Positions 48,346-60,453 of a DNA stretch of 64,000 bases are shown one piece after another. Where the stretch lies: positions 39,062,392 to 39,126,391 of the forward strand of contig CM057142.1 in assembly GCA_029964075.1 (NCBI GenBank), given 5' to 3'. The stretch is from Patiria pectinifera. Taxonomy: Eukaryota > Echinodermata > Asteroidea > Valvatida > Asterinidae. Position 1 is the first letter of the stretch. Every line of letters starts with the position of its first letter. The translations under genes and the position numbers were made by a program. The notes under the pieces are model-generated. The model was given only the letters and a program-made list of their open reading frames with translations. It had not been told where the DNA came from and ran no database searches.

Positions 48346-50600
48346 AAAGACCATCGCACTTGTTTGCATTCGATTACACACGACTGGTTCCATGACCTTA
48401 CAATTCCCAACCAGACTACAGGAAAATGATTGTTTTTCTTGGTTTTTATAACATTTTTGAACCCAAAACCTCAAAAAAGTCAGTGTAACTATATTTGCTA
48501 TATATTTCCAACCCCCCAATTCCATCCATTTCTGAAAATTACAGCAAAAGCAAATGATGTATATTCCCTTTAAATAATGACGAGGCATTGGTGAACGCAT
48601 TATACAACACTTTATGCATTTCATTATATCAAAATACAATTAATAATTCTTAATGATTTATTAAAGCTTTTAGTTTTGTTTATATTCGTTTCCAAAATAT
48701 AAATTGTACTATAGTAATGCATGCGCATTATGTTCTTGACTAGTTCAGTGCGTGAATTTTCGAACTAATAGAAGTGCACACTTCCTATATTATTCCCATC
48801 CAAGTAACTCACACTGCCCACGTTTATTGTACAAAAGCGCCATTTGACACCAATATTGCTTCGTGAAAACATCTTTAGAATAAACAAACACTCTCCAAGT
48901 CGCTAACAAAAACATTGGTCCAAATACCACATTTATGAAACACTTCATAATTATACGAACCATTATACATGTATAAGCTTGGTATTTGAGTATGTGCGAT
49001 AAGCGCAAGCAAATACGTGAACGGCTTGTTCAAACGTCCTCCACCGAATAAGAAGGTCGAGGACTTTTTTGAAGAATGAATACGTGAACATTTTTCGCCT
49101 AGCAGTCATAGACCTATTGATGTTTTTACCGGTGAGTTAGAGAGGGATGTGTGTGGATCGGGAATAGATCTGGGTTTCCATTTTGACATATACAATCGTA
49201 CAAAAATTATCCAATGTTTACTAATGTGAAGCCCCCTTCCGACACCCTAATTTGGACATAGTGTTGGACCACAAAAAGGGGCAAAATCCTGCACTCTAAA
49301 AGTACTGAAACCCTGCAAGTGAAGTATTTCTCAATATTATGCATTGGTCCTTGCAGAGTAAACCCAGTGAATCATTACGCTAAGAGTTTTTTCCCTTTGA
49401 CATCAAGCGGTCAATTTGCACTACTGTACAGTGATTTATCTGAAATGAAGCTGACAAAATGCAGCTTTATTTACAGCCTCATAATAATGGTGTACATGTT
49501 AGTATAGGTTTATTAAGCCCCATCCTTGTACTTTTATATCTCACACACTTAAAAGAAGGCTTGTTTCAAGACTCCGAGCGCGATTAATTCCACATTTCCT
49601 TGTCGGCCATATTACTTTCATGTAGTTCCCCCCGCTTCATTTCAGAACCTCACAAGCTCACAGCAGAGTTTTGTAATACATGGTGCTAATGCAAACTTAG
49701 CCTCATTGATTATACTTCTCCATGCAGACCTTCAAATCCCATCAGACCAAGAATGACACATTGCTTGGGGGCGTCAACCGTACAATTTGTATTTTTAACC
49801 AAACAGAAATGCATACAATAAAATAGTGATATAAGCCTGCTGGTACACCATCTTCTCATGGCGTACCCGCAAGCTCATACTACAACTAGTTAAAGACCCC
49901 TCTATATGCAGAGCTTCAAACGACACTTATCCTCGAGTCACCATATTAATTGACGAAGGTAACGCTTGCAACGCGCGCGAGTTGTCCAACGCAAATTGAA
50001 TGCGAGTGCGTCAAAACATATCCTCGTCATTTTTGGGGGTCTGACGATACATAGGAACATCTTTGCGGTCATGTTTGCGGTTTACCCAAACCTCGTCCCC
50101 AGGGTGTCGAACAGTACGCGCCCATCACTACCTGCTCTCTCACCCTGGTATTGGGTCATTTGCATGTGCAAGAGTTTTGAACACGTATACAAATGAGGAA
50201 TAGTATGTCGCCTGGATGTGCGTTACATTAGCGTTTGTTTTTGTATGCGGTGTCCGAGGGTAAAAACAGAGTGAATTCGTCGAAGCTCGAGCATGGCGTG
50301 AGTTACGAAAACGCGATTTATTTAATTAAACTGTTACGATATTCTCGAGACAACATTCAGTATCATATTTCATATTAATATGAACAAATTGGAAAGGAAA
50401 TAAGTATTTTCCAGAAGCCGTGCACGAATGATCGCGAAAACACGTACTGCACGTTGTGAATAATAACACCAAGCAGCAGATTGAAAATCCATTACTAGCC
50501 AATTGCGGTATCGAATCAGGATACAGGAAGAAAGTTTCCTATCAGGGCTTACTATTGGAAACGACGTTGGAGATAAAGTAATCACTGGGAACGAGGTTGG
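48346..50600. other. no gene recognised
   Basis: AT-rich non-coding sequence. Isolated open frames lack domains and splice context. Confidence 0.35.
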
Positions 50601-50617
50601 GTTTACTCCAACTTTAA

Positions 50618-50986
50618 TTCAGGCGATTCACGATGCAGTGCGCCTCCAAGAGTTTGCCACCGAGAGTTCATTTTCCCAGTGCGTTGTGGGAGCTGGTCGA
50701 CAAATTCGCAGCGCAGGACATTTGAAATTGCTAGTTTTACCGGTCAGTATACTATAGTTTCGTAAGCGTACGATTCGAGTATCTGTTTGTCCTTTTCTTT
50801 TAATGAATATGGTGTTTTTTTTGTAAGGCGGCTGAAATGATATGCCCCAATCTATAACAAATTGGCTCAAGTAGATAGTCTACCGACACTCATTCAAATA
50901 GGCCTTGTTTTGTCGACCGTTAACTTGAAAAATTGACTCTCCACGGCAAACTCTTGGTGGTGCACTGCATTGTGAATCGCCCGAAT
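50618..50986. repeat. imperfect inverted repeat, arms about 55 bp
   Basis: GGCGATTCACGATGCAGTGC...CAAGAGTTTGCC (50621-50660) is inverted at about 50940-50985 (GGCGATTCACAATGCAGTGC on the minus strand). The 260-bp spacer has no recognised content. Confidence 0.5.
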
Positions 50987-51719
50987 TGAGCGCCATTGCA
51001 CTCGAGCTAACATAATCCCCAAAGCGATAATACACTATCAGTCTCTGTTCAACGGCAAGTTTCGCTGGACAAACAGCCTCTTTTCCCGACGTACTCATCC
51101 AATATTAATATATCTGAACAAACAAACTAGTTAATTACCTTACCGAATACAAGGCTTATTTCGTGTTATAGAATAAATACCGATTTACGAATTACTTTTA
51201 CCGTCTTGTTTTGTTGTTACATGTATACGTTGTGGTTAAGTTGCACGGGCCCATTTATCAACCGACCAAATATCATTATTTTTTTTAAGCTGTTGATTTT
51301 AAAGTTATTTTAAGTAAGTACAAGTAAATCCCTTATAATGCTTTGCTGATGGCCTCGACTTTTTAGAACTTTCACCCAAGGTGTGTATACCTACTAGATA
51401 CATGTGTATTACATACCAGGCTGTTTACCTTTAAAAATATGTATGTATACAACAAATTACTTTATCCATTTCAATTCCAGGCCTACGCTTATATATATAC
51501 ACTGATGATAACCAAAAAAGCGCTCAGATAGGAATAACACGCCATTGCTACTGTATATTATACCACTATAATTTTCCAATAAATATGTTATTAGGCCTCT
51601 CTAGGTCTCGTCGAGTCCATGATTCTGAATGCCACTCTCGAATAATACCCTAAATAATACAAAATAAGGGGGCATGCTTCATCTGCTTTAAAAGACCCGA
51701 ATGCGACAACACCAGATTT

Positions 51720-52377
51720 GCACCCGATTTCATCAAACTCTTCGTAACTTACGATGCATCGCAGCGATGCGACGCGTCGTATCTCTACGATGCGTCGCAG
51801 CTGCGACGCGTCCTGCGATCCATTTCACGAAACACGTCGTAAGTGCGACGCGTCGTAGGTGTATTCATAGCACAACTCGGTGACTGTTTGTATTTAGTCA
51901 GCGTACAGTAAATAGTCGTCTGATATTCAACAAAGAGTCGTCGGATCTCAGCTCGAAATTTGTTAAACCGTATAACAAAATGGCGGCCGTGCGATGCAAT
52001 TTTGAAGGAAAACAAACTCTCAGTGGATTATATAGCTACTTTGAAATTTCAACTGCAATATTCCAGTCTAATTCATAATTATTCAATGAATTTTCTATTT
52101 ACAACTTTACACACATTGCCTTGGTATTATAATCTCATTTTTGTCATGTTTATGGCATTAAACTGGCTTAGGAAGGGACTCTTCATCACCGTGTTTTGCG
52201 ATGACCACTACACGTCGTAACTTGCGACGTGTTTTAAGCCGTTGTCAAGGAACTTACGACGCGTTCAACACATCGCAACTTTCGTGAAATGGATGATACG
52301 ACGCGTCGCGAGTTGCGACGTGTTACACGTCGTAACTTGAGTTGCGACGCGTCGCAGCGTTTCGTGAAATCGGGTGC
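51720..52377. mobile_element. 658-bp element with long CGTCGTAA-rich TIRs
   Basis: Ends GCACCCGATTTCA and TGAAATCGGGTGC. Each arm (about 160 bp) is packed with variants of ACGACGCGTCG, GTCGTAACTTGCGACG and TTTCACGAAA in both orientations. The 320-bp middle is ordinary AT-rich sequence without a domain. No target duplication is obvious. Confidence 0.65.
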
Positions 52378-54039
52378 AGGTTTCGTTTTCATGACATTAC
52401 AAATCGCAGGAGGGCTGAAGACACGTTGGCCTTGTGATATTACCTCCTCATCCATCCACTTGACCTACATTCGGACTAGAGCTCAGTGTCTGCAGGTTGA
52501 CTACTTGGATTATCCTTCTAGGATTTCCTCCCACCGCTATATCTCTCTTCAATTCCGAGCTACAGGGCCGGTGCACTTTTGAAGAACCCTTATATCCATT
52601 TGCAAGAAAGAGTGAAATGAATAAGACAGAGAAGAGTATGATACTTCTTAAATGGTAAAACTGCACAAACGGTGCTGTCTCTTTTGCCTTATATGGATTT
52701 CACACTTGACCTTTCACTGTCCTTATTATGTTCACTTTTGGCAATATATTAACCCATCGCGGTAGAATCACGTTGGAACCGCGTCAATGCAGCTTGTGAA
52801 ATATATTGTCCCAATAACATGCTATACAAATGGACGTGGAACGCGCAAAATCTGAGACAAACTAAACTATAGCGTACACAATTCCATAGGGTTGTCTAAG
52901 GGGCTTTGGTAACTCGCAAACGGCGATAGGTTAATACAACCAAGGGTCCGTGTTTCACGGAGTCCAGATTTCACACTATAGTTCACTGGATTAACATCTT
53001 AACATTTCTATTTTGGTCACGATATGGTAATAATTGGCGTAACAATTGGAATTCGTAGATGACTGACATTGAAATTCGTAGATGATGGAGATATGCGTGA
53101 TAGAAGGTGCAAACCGTCAATGTGCTCGTTTGCTCGATAAAAAAATAGAATCTATAATAACTTACTTCGGATGAGTGTGAAACTTGCAACTCGTAAGTTG
53201 CTTGCACAATTATACATGTCCTCCTTTTACTAATTTTTAGGACCCCCTTTCTTAGAAACACATTTTGTGGAACGTTCTACTCCCCTTAAATGTCTGAAAA
53301 CTAATTGACATTCCTTTTTGAACACACTGTTCAGTTGAGGGGTTTTCCGTTCAAATTTTGAATCAAAAAATGTGTGCATTCAAAACATTTGTGAGAAAAG
53401 TTTGCTCGTTGGCTTACTGCCATGTACTGACACAACAACGAATCACCAAAGAAAAGAAAATTGACAACAGCACAATATCCAAAATTCTGGCAACTTCTGG
53501 TGCTGATATAGCTGTTACATTGAGGTTTCTGCCTGAAATTACACATTAAACTGTTGCTCATGAATCTGGAAAATCGCGTTATCATAACAAACAAAAAGGC
53601 ACCAAAATACCCTTGCAAATTGGCAAATATTCAAGGATTGGATTAAAAAAAAACACATTGCATGGGCTCTTTAAAGATTAAACGCTGAGAGGGTATAGCT
53701 GGTAAAATAAAATGCCGTGAACAAATCCGTTATCGTCTCAAGAAGTATGTGTAAGGGATCAGATATCTATCCTGGCGGGAAACCAAAGGTTTAAATATGC
53801 ATCAATTTCAAACGAAAATTTGAATTCACTGTATGAAAAAATCAACATGTAAACTTCACAATCGCAAGATTATTACACACTTCTCATATTAAAGCGTCTT
53901 CCCAAATTGAACAATTATTTTCATGCGGGTCATCTCGTATTTACAAAAAACAAACCCATCCGAAAGTATAAGTCTGAGCAATTCATAAAATAAGGTGTCT
54001 CACACCCTAAGAAGTCTGAAAGTCTTCTGTTATTCTTGT
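52378..54039. other. no gene recognised; dispersed repeat inside
   Basis: 53385-53460 is the second copy of the repeat at 17450-17520. Otherwise non-coding. This lies downstream of the opsin gene (minus strand). Confidence 0.35.
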
Positions 54040-57000
54040 TCATGCCTCCTCAACATCAGGCTGTTCGACTGGGCAAACCTTGCGACTTTTATGAAATCCC
54101 CGACTGTGCTTTTTGACCTTTTCGGTCTTGGCGGCCTGCTGTTCGTCCAGAGACTCTTCGTCTGCCTGGAAGACCTCCACCGGAGTCTCCATCACGCCTT
54201 GGGTTTCCCCTTCCTCTACTTTCTTCTCTAGTGCGGGCTGAGGTTGATCATCCTTGGAGCTCTTGGCGCCCCAGTCGGCGATCTTGACGGGGCGTCGCGG
54301 CATGGCAGGAGTTGCCCCAATCTCCGACATCTGGGTGCCGAGGCTAACCGAGATGTCCTCACGTCCAGGCTGGTTGTCCGTACCTGTGATGTTTCTAGGC
54401 TGGCGAGTAGCCTGTCTGAGGGCTCTCGTTCTTGCTGTGTCGTCTACGACATCATCATTACTGAATGGATTGCGTCCACAGCACATCATATCAATGAAGG
54501 CGTCCTTGAACTGAGGGAAGGGAAATTAGCAGAAAGATTGATGTCGTAATTATACCCTTTTCTTGAAGGCCATACAGCGGTTACACGCATGGCAATTCAC
54601 ATGCAATCTGAGCTAGTTCCACGCTTGTTCTCCAAGAGGAAAACAACCGACACATTTTAATTCTCTTTAATGTTCTGATTGTATTTACATAAATTATTAG
54701 GACAAGGTATACGTCGTTTTTCCCAGGAGAATTCCTGTGCATTTGCTTGCCTCCAGTTGTGCAAAACAAATTGTCTTGCGTGACTTCGCTCAAAGCTTTA
54801 AATCTTGATAGTATGAACAGATTTCTTGAGTATGAGAGCGGCTTTTGCAATTGACAAAAGAACTGACTCTTAATCAAAAGAATCGATCGTGGAAGCAAAA
54901 GTACTGAAAGTATCGCCGAAAATGCAAAATAAAACGCGGTATACAGTGAGCACGGAACACGGAGAACCCAACAAAACAAACAGCTATCCGTCGATAGCTA
55001 ACAAGACTGCACGAGCAATGTAGAATCATTAGAACCTGGCTTTATGTCCTCGGGATGCACAACTTTGACCCTTCTCTACTTAAAACGAACGAACAGTGGA
55101 CGTGCAGTTTTTGTGTGTTGCTATTCCCGTCCACGTAACAATCTTCGTCCCCACGGTGATAGGGTTACGACTTCGAACGTAAAAAGCGAATATAATCAAC
55201 ATCACGAAGACTGCAGGCATGTGACTACAGGGAAACGGTAAAAATTGAACAATAATGCACTTGCAGTTTTTCCCATCTCAATCTGGTATTAAAGGCACTA
55301 TAGATAGTGAAACACCTGCCGGGGGGTAAGGCCTGTATTAAATGCGAACTGTTGCTTAATAATACGATACGGACATCTTCCGTAATAGAGCTTCATATCA
55401 GAAATGTCAATGGCCGCGGCATCCGCAAGTCGACTATATAGTCATTTATGATGTTGCTGAAAGTGAAATTATGCTTGGATTGGTAACACCGATTGGATTT
55501 GCACAGCATTGCTATATTTTATTGTAATTAATGTAATATATACCAACTGCACGATCGAGGGGTTACAGCCCGATAGTCCGAAGGTTCGATAGTCCGAAGG
55601 TTCTTTAGTCCGAAGGGTCATTAGTCCGAAGGTTCGTTAGTCCGAAGGTTCAATAGTCCGAAGGTTCGATAATCTGAAGGTTCGATAGTCCGAAGGGCCC
55701 ATTAGTCCAAAAATAGAATAAGGTTCATTAATCCGAAGGTTCGATTGTCCGAATAGGCGATAGGGTTCAATAGTCCAAATCGACAATAAGGTTCGATAGT
55801 CCGAATAGATGATAAGGTTCGATAATCCGAATATATGGTAGGGTTCGATAGTCCGAATTGACAATAAGGTTCGATACTCCGAATTGAGAATAAGATTCGA
55901 TAGTCCGAATGGGCAATACGGTTCGTCAGTATGACACGTCGGACTTTACTGTTGAATCGGACTATCGGACCTTATTGTCGATTCGGACTATCGGACCTTA
56001 TAGTCGTTTGGGACTATCGAACCTTATTGTCAATTTGGAATAATGAACCTTCGGACTATTGAACCTTATTTTCGTTTCGGACTATTGAACCTTCGGACTG
56101 ATTAACCTTATTCTAAATTTGGACTATCGAACCTTCGGATAAATGAACCTTCGGACTAATAAACCTTCGGATAAATGAACCTTCGGACTATTGCATCAAA
56201 ATTAATGTTCGGATTAACGAACCTTATTTCATTTTCGGACTAACGAACCCCCTCTTATGGAAATGTTGTGCATTCGGACTATCGAACCTTCGGACTAAAG
56301 AACCGTTCGGACTATCGGACCTTCGGACTATCGGGCGGCCCCCCGATCGAGGTTTAATAATAGTTTCTCAGGCAAATACACGTATAGGGGTTATCACACA
56401 CCTATTGCAACTCCATTAGATTAATCAAGGTGTTAGTTTCCCTATACATGCAGAGGGCCGGGATGTATCATTTAATTCCGGGTAGGCGATGGAATTTGAA
56501 TTCCTTATTTTATTGACATATTACATAAGTGGCTAATTGGCTCCTCGTTATAGTATCTGGAATGGATGCATATTTTTGTTGTTGTCAAATGAGAGCCTTT
56601 TCTGAATCATCTCACGGAGGTGGAGAACCACCCGATACAGGAACTACAGCTTGACACAATGTAAAGGATTAAGGTTGAGATTTGTAATTAGGAGTTATAT
56701 GGGTCTCTGTCCATGTCAAGTCGCTGCCAAGGAGAAATTGGGCAGAACAGATTACCGATCTGTGAGACATTTGAAAACAATTAACATCTTGTCAAATGAT
56801 AACAGAAGCGAAATTCTGCCTTTGAGAGGGGCAGATCAGACCCAATCCGAGTTATTATGACTCAGATTGAGTCAAACAATTCTGACCCGGTAAAAGAGGC
56901 AAAAATCTGACCCAGGACTTTTTAGAATGTGCACAACCTAAACAATGTAATAGAGGAATGCCTGTTGACACAACGGTCTTTCCACAACAGCGGAAGCACA

Positions 57001-59354
57001 ATGAATCTCAATTTCCCCGTTCAGCCTTGAAAAGGAATCAGCAAGATTTCCCGCAGGCAACAATTTGTCTCTCTGTGAAACCTCTTTGACCCGTAATGGT
57101 TTAAAGACGCCAAAACCTTCTCTTCAAAAAAAAAAAAAAAAAAAAATTAACCAGTATCTTAAAACATAAAAAAAAGCTTGTATCACAGTACATTTTACGC
57201 ACTGTACTATACGCACAATCGAGCTTCTTCCAAAAAGTGCAGTGTGCGTAGGATCCGTGGTTAAATCAAGTTGAAATTCTCAACAAATTTGACTCTTCTG
57301 GCAAACCTCCAGGGTTTAATACATCTCTGATTGAATTTCCGGAACGCAAACATCAGATTGTTGTCTCTGGCATTGTGGTTTCCCAGCAAAGCATGGCAAT
57401 GCAATCGAGAATGTAATCTGCATGTATTACCGGTGTCATAATACCGGTGTCATGTGAAATTCCGACTCCTATAAAATCGGAATCCTTTTCCCTATTCTTG
57501 GTTAATCCCTCACACGTGACAAGTCACTCTCGTATAAATGCTATAAATAAGCTATTATCATACTTACGCATGCGCAATACTGCCAATGAGTCCATAATTT
57601 CATGGAGTCGGATATTCACGCAACACCAGCCCTCATCGTAGTACTTTGCTTGCTACGGGTATAGTACTTTGCGTGCACAGCAAGAAAGTAAAAATAGCGA
57701 ATACCATAGGTGACTCGCTTTCGGCCAATCAAGATAGAGAATCTGTGGGTGAGGTGTTACAAAGGACAATAGGGTCCACGATTGATCGAAGGTCCACTTT
57801 TCTTTGAGGTGTGTGTTCAAAACTTATGGGAGGTCTTCCTAAAAAGTAAGTGTATTTTAAAGCGGGACGATCGGGTCTACGATTGACGGTGTTTACAAAG
57901 AGTGTGCGTGACCTTGTTATCCTTCAAGACTGGGAACTTGGGACAATGGGGGATTTGCGATAACAATAACAGCGAGGACCTGAGCCAAGTCCTCGACAGG
58001 TTTTGAATAAACCTTATGGGAAATGTTGAGAAAAATTACAATAATGATATATGGTCCTAATAAGGTGGTCCTCATGTGGTATAGGGAACAATATAGGTGG
58101 TCCTCATAAGGTTTGCGTGAGTTCCCGAGTTGATCGCCTGCCAAGCATCTTTTGCTACGGCTCTCATGTTTTCTTCACGTATGGTTGTCTCAACGCTGCA
58201 CGTATAGCGTTGCAAGGAAGACCCATGTGGGTGGAGGATTCAGCGAATCGTGACTATCAAATCCATTGAATTAGCAATCGACATGTGTTGGCGTCGATAA
58301 AGGAAGCTTCCTGAGCCACGGACAGCCACAATTCCAAAAACAAAAAAAAGCCAGGAAACGATAAACGTCTCAGGTGTGGGAGGGAGAACCGGCGCCGGTA
58401 CAAAGTTAGAAATAAATTATAATACCGATGCTTATTTATAAAGCGCACGTATCCATCAGTATAGGTGCTCATGGCGCCACATCATTTAATGTTGTAGCGC
58501 CGCTAACTCCAATAATTGAATTTGGAAACCCCAGGGGATAAGATAGGAATGACAACCAATCAGCACGGTGCATGCACCGGCTACATCATTTTAATGTTGT
58601 AGCGCCGTGAGCGCCAATAATTGAATTTGGAAATCCAGGAGAATGAAACAGGAATGCCAACCAATCTGCACGGTGCATGCACCGGCTGGGATGATGAGAA
58701 AGATCCTGGGGTCTTCGCGGAAAGAACAAAGGCGCCAAGAACTACCTTGTTATCAAAACTGCTGCTGTATGTTACTCTATAAATCCCAAAGAGTGAAAAT
58801 TAAATTCACTCCATTCGAGTGAAGATTCACTCCCACAGTCGGAAATTAGGGACCGGACGTTTTAGAGTGAAATTTCTTCAGTCGTAAAGATCGAGTTTTC
58901 ACTCGAGCTTCGACTGAAGTGGTTCTTTTTTTTCAGACTTTTTCAATCGAAAATGAGAGTGATTTTCTGTCTAAAACGTCTAGTCCCTAATTTCACTGGA
59001 ATTTAGAGAGTACTTGACAGACAGGAATTGCAAAGGCTTGATGTGTTATTTAAGGCAGGCAGGCACTTCCTGATGTTGTTTACCAATACTGAGTAGAAAG
59101 CGGCCTCTACGAACCTGTTGGTTTAACAGAAAGTAGATGATGGGATTGTAGACGGTGCAAGCCTTTGCGAACATGGCGGGTATCGAGGCAGCAACCGGCG
59201 AGACAGTGTTGTTCTTACTGGCCGCCACGTACAGAGAAAACACCGAGTATGGCGTCCAGGCTACCAGAAAGCACGAGATCATGACGACTACCAAAATGGT
59301 GACCTTCTTGTCGGCTTTGTGCTGAGACGATCGCGCCGCCTCACTGGATGCGAT
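54040..59354 (-). CDS. ciliary-type opsin, last two exons (5' part outside or not found)
   Basis: Exon n-1 (59354-59115, acceptor CCGTTTCAG, phase 0, 80 codons) encodes the end of cytoplasmic loop 3 (HKADKKVT), TM6 (SCFLVAWTPYSVFSLYVA) and TM7 (PAMFAKACTVYNPIIYFLLN). The Lys in FAKA is the retinal Schiff-base lysine, and NPIIY is the NPxxY motif. The exon ends NQQ, where ciliary opsins usually have NKQ. After a 4604-bp intron, exon n (54510-54040, acceptor CCCTCAG) continues in phase with FKDAFIDMMCCGRNPFSNDD: helix 8, a Cys pair suited to palmitoylation, then a long charged tail of 156 residues ending PVEQPDVEEA. The donor is weak (CAG/GTTCGT); unspliced read-through stops 27 codons later. 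Membrane light receptor coupling to a G protein. The TM1-TM5 exons were not found up to 64000. Confidence 0.8.
55561..56343. mobile_element. 783-bp tandem-repeat foldback with 9-bp TSD, in opsin intron
   Basis: The left half is an array of GTCCGAAGGTTCGATA-like units (16 to 25 bp). The right half is the same array inverted (TTCGGACTATCGAACC), with the axis near 55950. Ends GGTTACAGCCCGATAGTCC and GGACTATCGGGCGGCCCC are partial complements. CGATCGAGG is duplicated exactly at 55552-55560 and 56344-56352. Tandem repeats inside long inverted arms plus a 9-bp duplication suggest a Mutator-like non-autonomous element. Confidence 0.8.
56820..56935. repeat. family E fragment in opsin intron
   Basis: GATCAGACCCAATCCGAG, TTCTGACCCGGTAAAAGAGG and the end GACTTTTTAGAATGTGCA match the family at 31345 and 36612 (inverted relative to 36612). 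Confidence 0.45.
57619..57768. repeat. 3' part of the 4631-5030 element family
   Basis: GTGACTCGCTTTCGGCCAAT and AATCTGTGGGTGAGGTGTTA match the right half of the 4631-5030 element, including the GTAGTACTTTGC-type repeats. The left end is not recognisable. Confidence 0.5.
58479..58687. repeat. two-copy tandem repeat, 104-bp unit
   Basis: Both units run from ACATCATTT through GTTGTAGCGCCG and CCAATAATTGAATTTGGAAA to CACGGTGCATGCACCGGCT. They differ by about a dozen bases. Non-coding, in the opsin intron. Confidence 0.65.
58775..59018. mobile_element. MITE-like repeat, copy 2
   Basis: AAGAGTGAAAATTAAATTCAC at the left, GGAATTTAGAGAGT at the right, with TTTTCACTCGAGCTTCGACT and GTCTAGTCCCTAA inside, matching 47135-47365. 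It ends about 100 bp from the opsin exon. Confidence 0.5.
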
Positions 59355-59899
59355 CTGAAACGGGTAATAAAAAAAATAAAAAAATTGTCAAATGTATTAT
59401 GAAACACAATCAAGTTTATATACCCATAATGGCAGACGAGCTAAAAATTGTTTGTCAATCTCAGAACTACAGGGGCCGCACAGACTATTATATTCCACAT
59501 TTTCAAAATCGGAAAGGGACAAAATGTTACACGGTGTTAAAAGACTGGTTAAATTTATACGGCTGTAAATATTGACAGTTCACCATGAAAGTAAATTCGA
59601 TATTGGATATTGCATATTCAAATCCGTTTGTACAAAGAACATGAGAAGTTTGATATTGCATATGCCTATTCGATGTCCACATGCAGGCGTTTGGATCAGA
59701 CTAGTGTTACAATTTGATTCCGGATTAATTCATATTTATATGCGTTTGGATATTATATATGTTCTTGAAGACATAATGGGGGTTTGGGTGTTTCATATTC
59801 CCGTAGATTTAATAAAGCGTTCGTTCTTAACCACTTGTTCAGCTGCACCAATATTGCTCAGCTAACTTCGAATGTTTGCCGCAAGTAATGTAACGTATA

Positions 59900-60453
59900 G
59901 TCACCGTAAAAAAAACACATTAAAAACCTTGGTGTGGTTTTTGACTCTACTATGTCTATGCCACAACATGTCAAAACAATATGCAGATCTGTCAACTTTC
60001 ATCTACGCAATATAAATCGTATTCGGAAGTTCATCGATCAGAACACTTGTCACCATGCAGTACGTTCGCTAATCACATCTCGCCTTGACTACTGCACTTC
60101 TCTTTTATACGGCATAAGTCAAGAAGACAGAAACGGTTACAAAAACTTAAGAACCGTGCAGCCAGAATCATTTTCTGTGTAAGCCGCTCTACTGAGGCCT
60201 CACCGCTCCTGCATCAATTACATTGGCCGCCGATTGAATCACGTATTCTTTTCAAATTAATTCTATATGTTTACAAAACACAACACTGTCTGGCTCCTTC
60301 CTACCTGACCGATTTACTCTCTTTGTATCAATCAGGTAGGGCGGGGCTTAGGTCTTCAACAGACACTTCCCGATTACGCTTGAACACAGCTTTTTATTCA
60401 CGAACATTGGCGACGGCTCGCCTCTCCCGCAAAACATTCCAACGCATTGGATT
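59900..60453 (+). pseudogene. LINE ORF2 C-terminus (CR1/L2-like)
   Basis: The frame starts IKNLGVVFDSTMSMPQHVKT, then NRIRKFIDQNTCHHAVRSLI and SRLDYCTSLLYG. After a frameshift at about 60140 it continues NRAARIIFCVSRSTEASPLL, HWPPIESRILFKLILYVYKT, AFYSRTLATARLSRKTFQRI to a stop near 60453. This is the usual segment after the reverse-transcriptase domain in CR1/L2/jockey LINEs. 5' truncated, with no YADD box. Confidence 0.7.

Noticed and set aside
50880..51098. 72-codon minus-strand frame starting MSTSGKEAVCPAKL
   Set aside because: It overlaps one arm of an inverted repeat and shows no domain, so it is too weak to call.
51720..52377. CGTCG-rich region as a CpG-island promoter
   Set aside because: The motif lies in inverted terminal arms with matching GCACCCGATTTCA ends, which fits a transposon better.
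55561..56343. CRISPR array
   Set aside because: Repeats are short, variable and inverted about a central axis, with no unique spacers, in an intron-containing animal genome.
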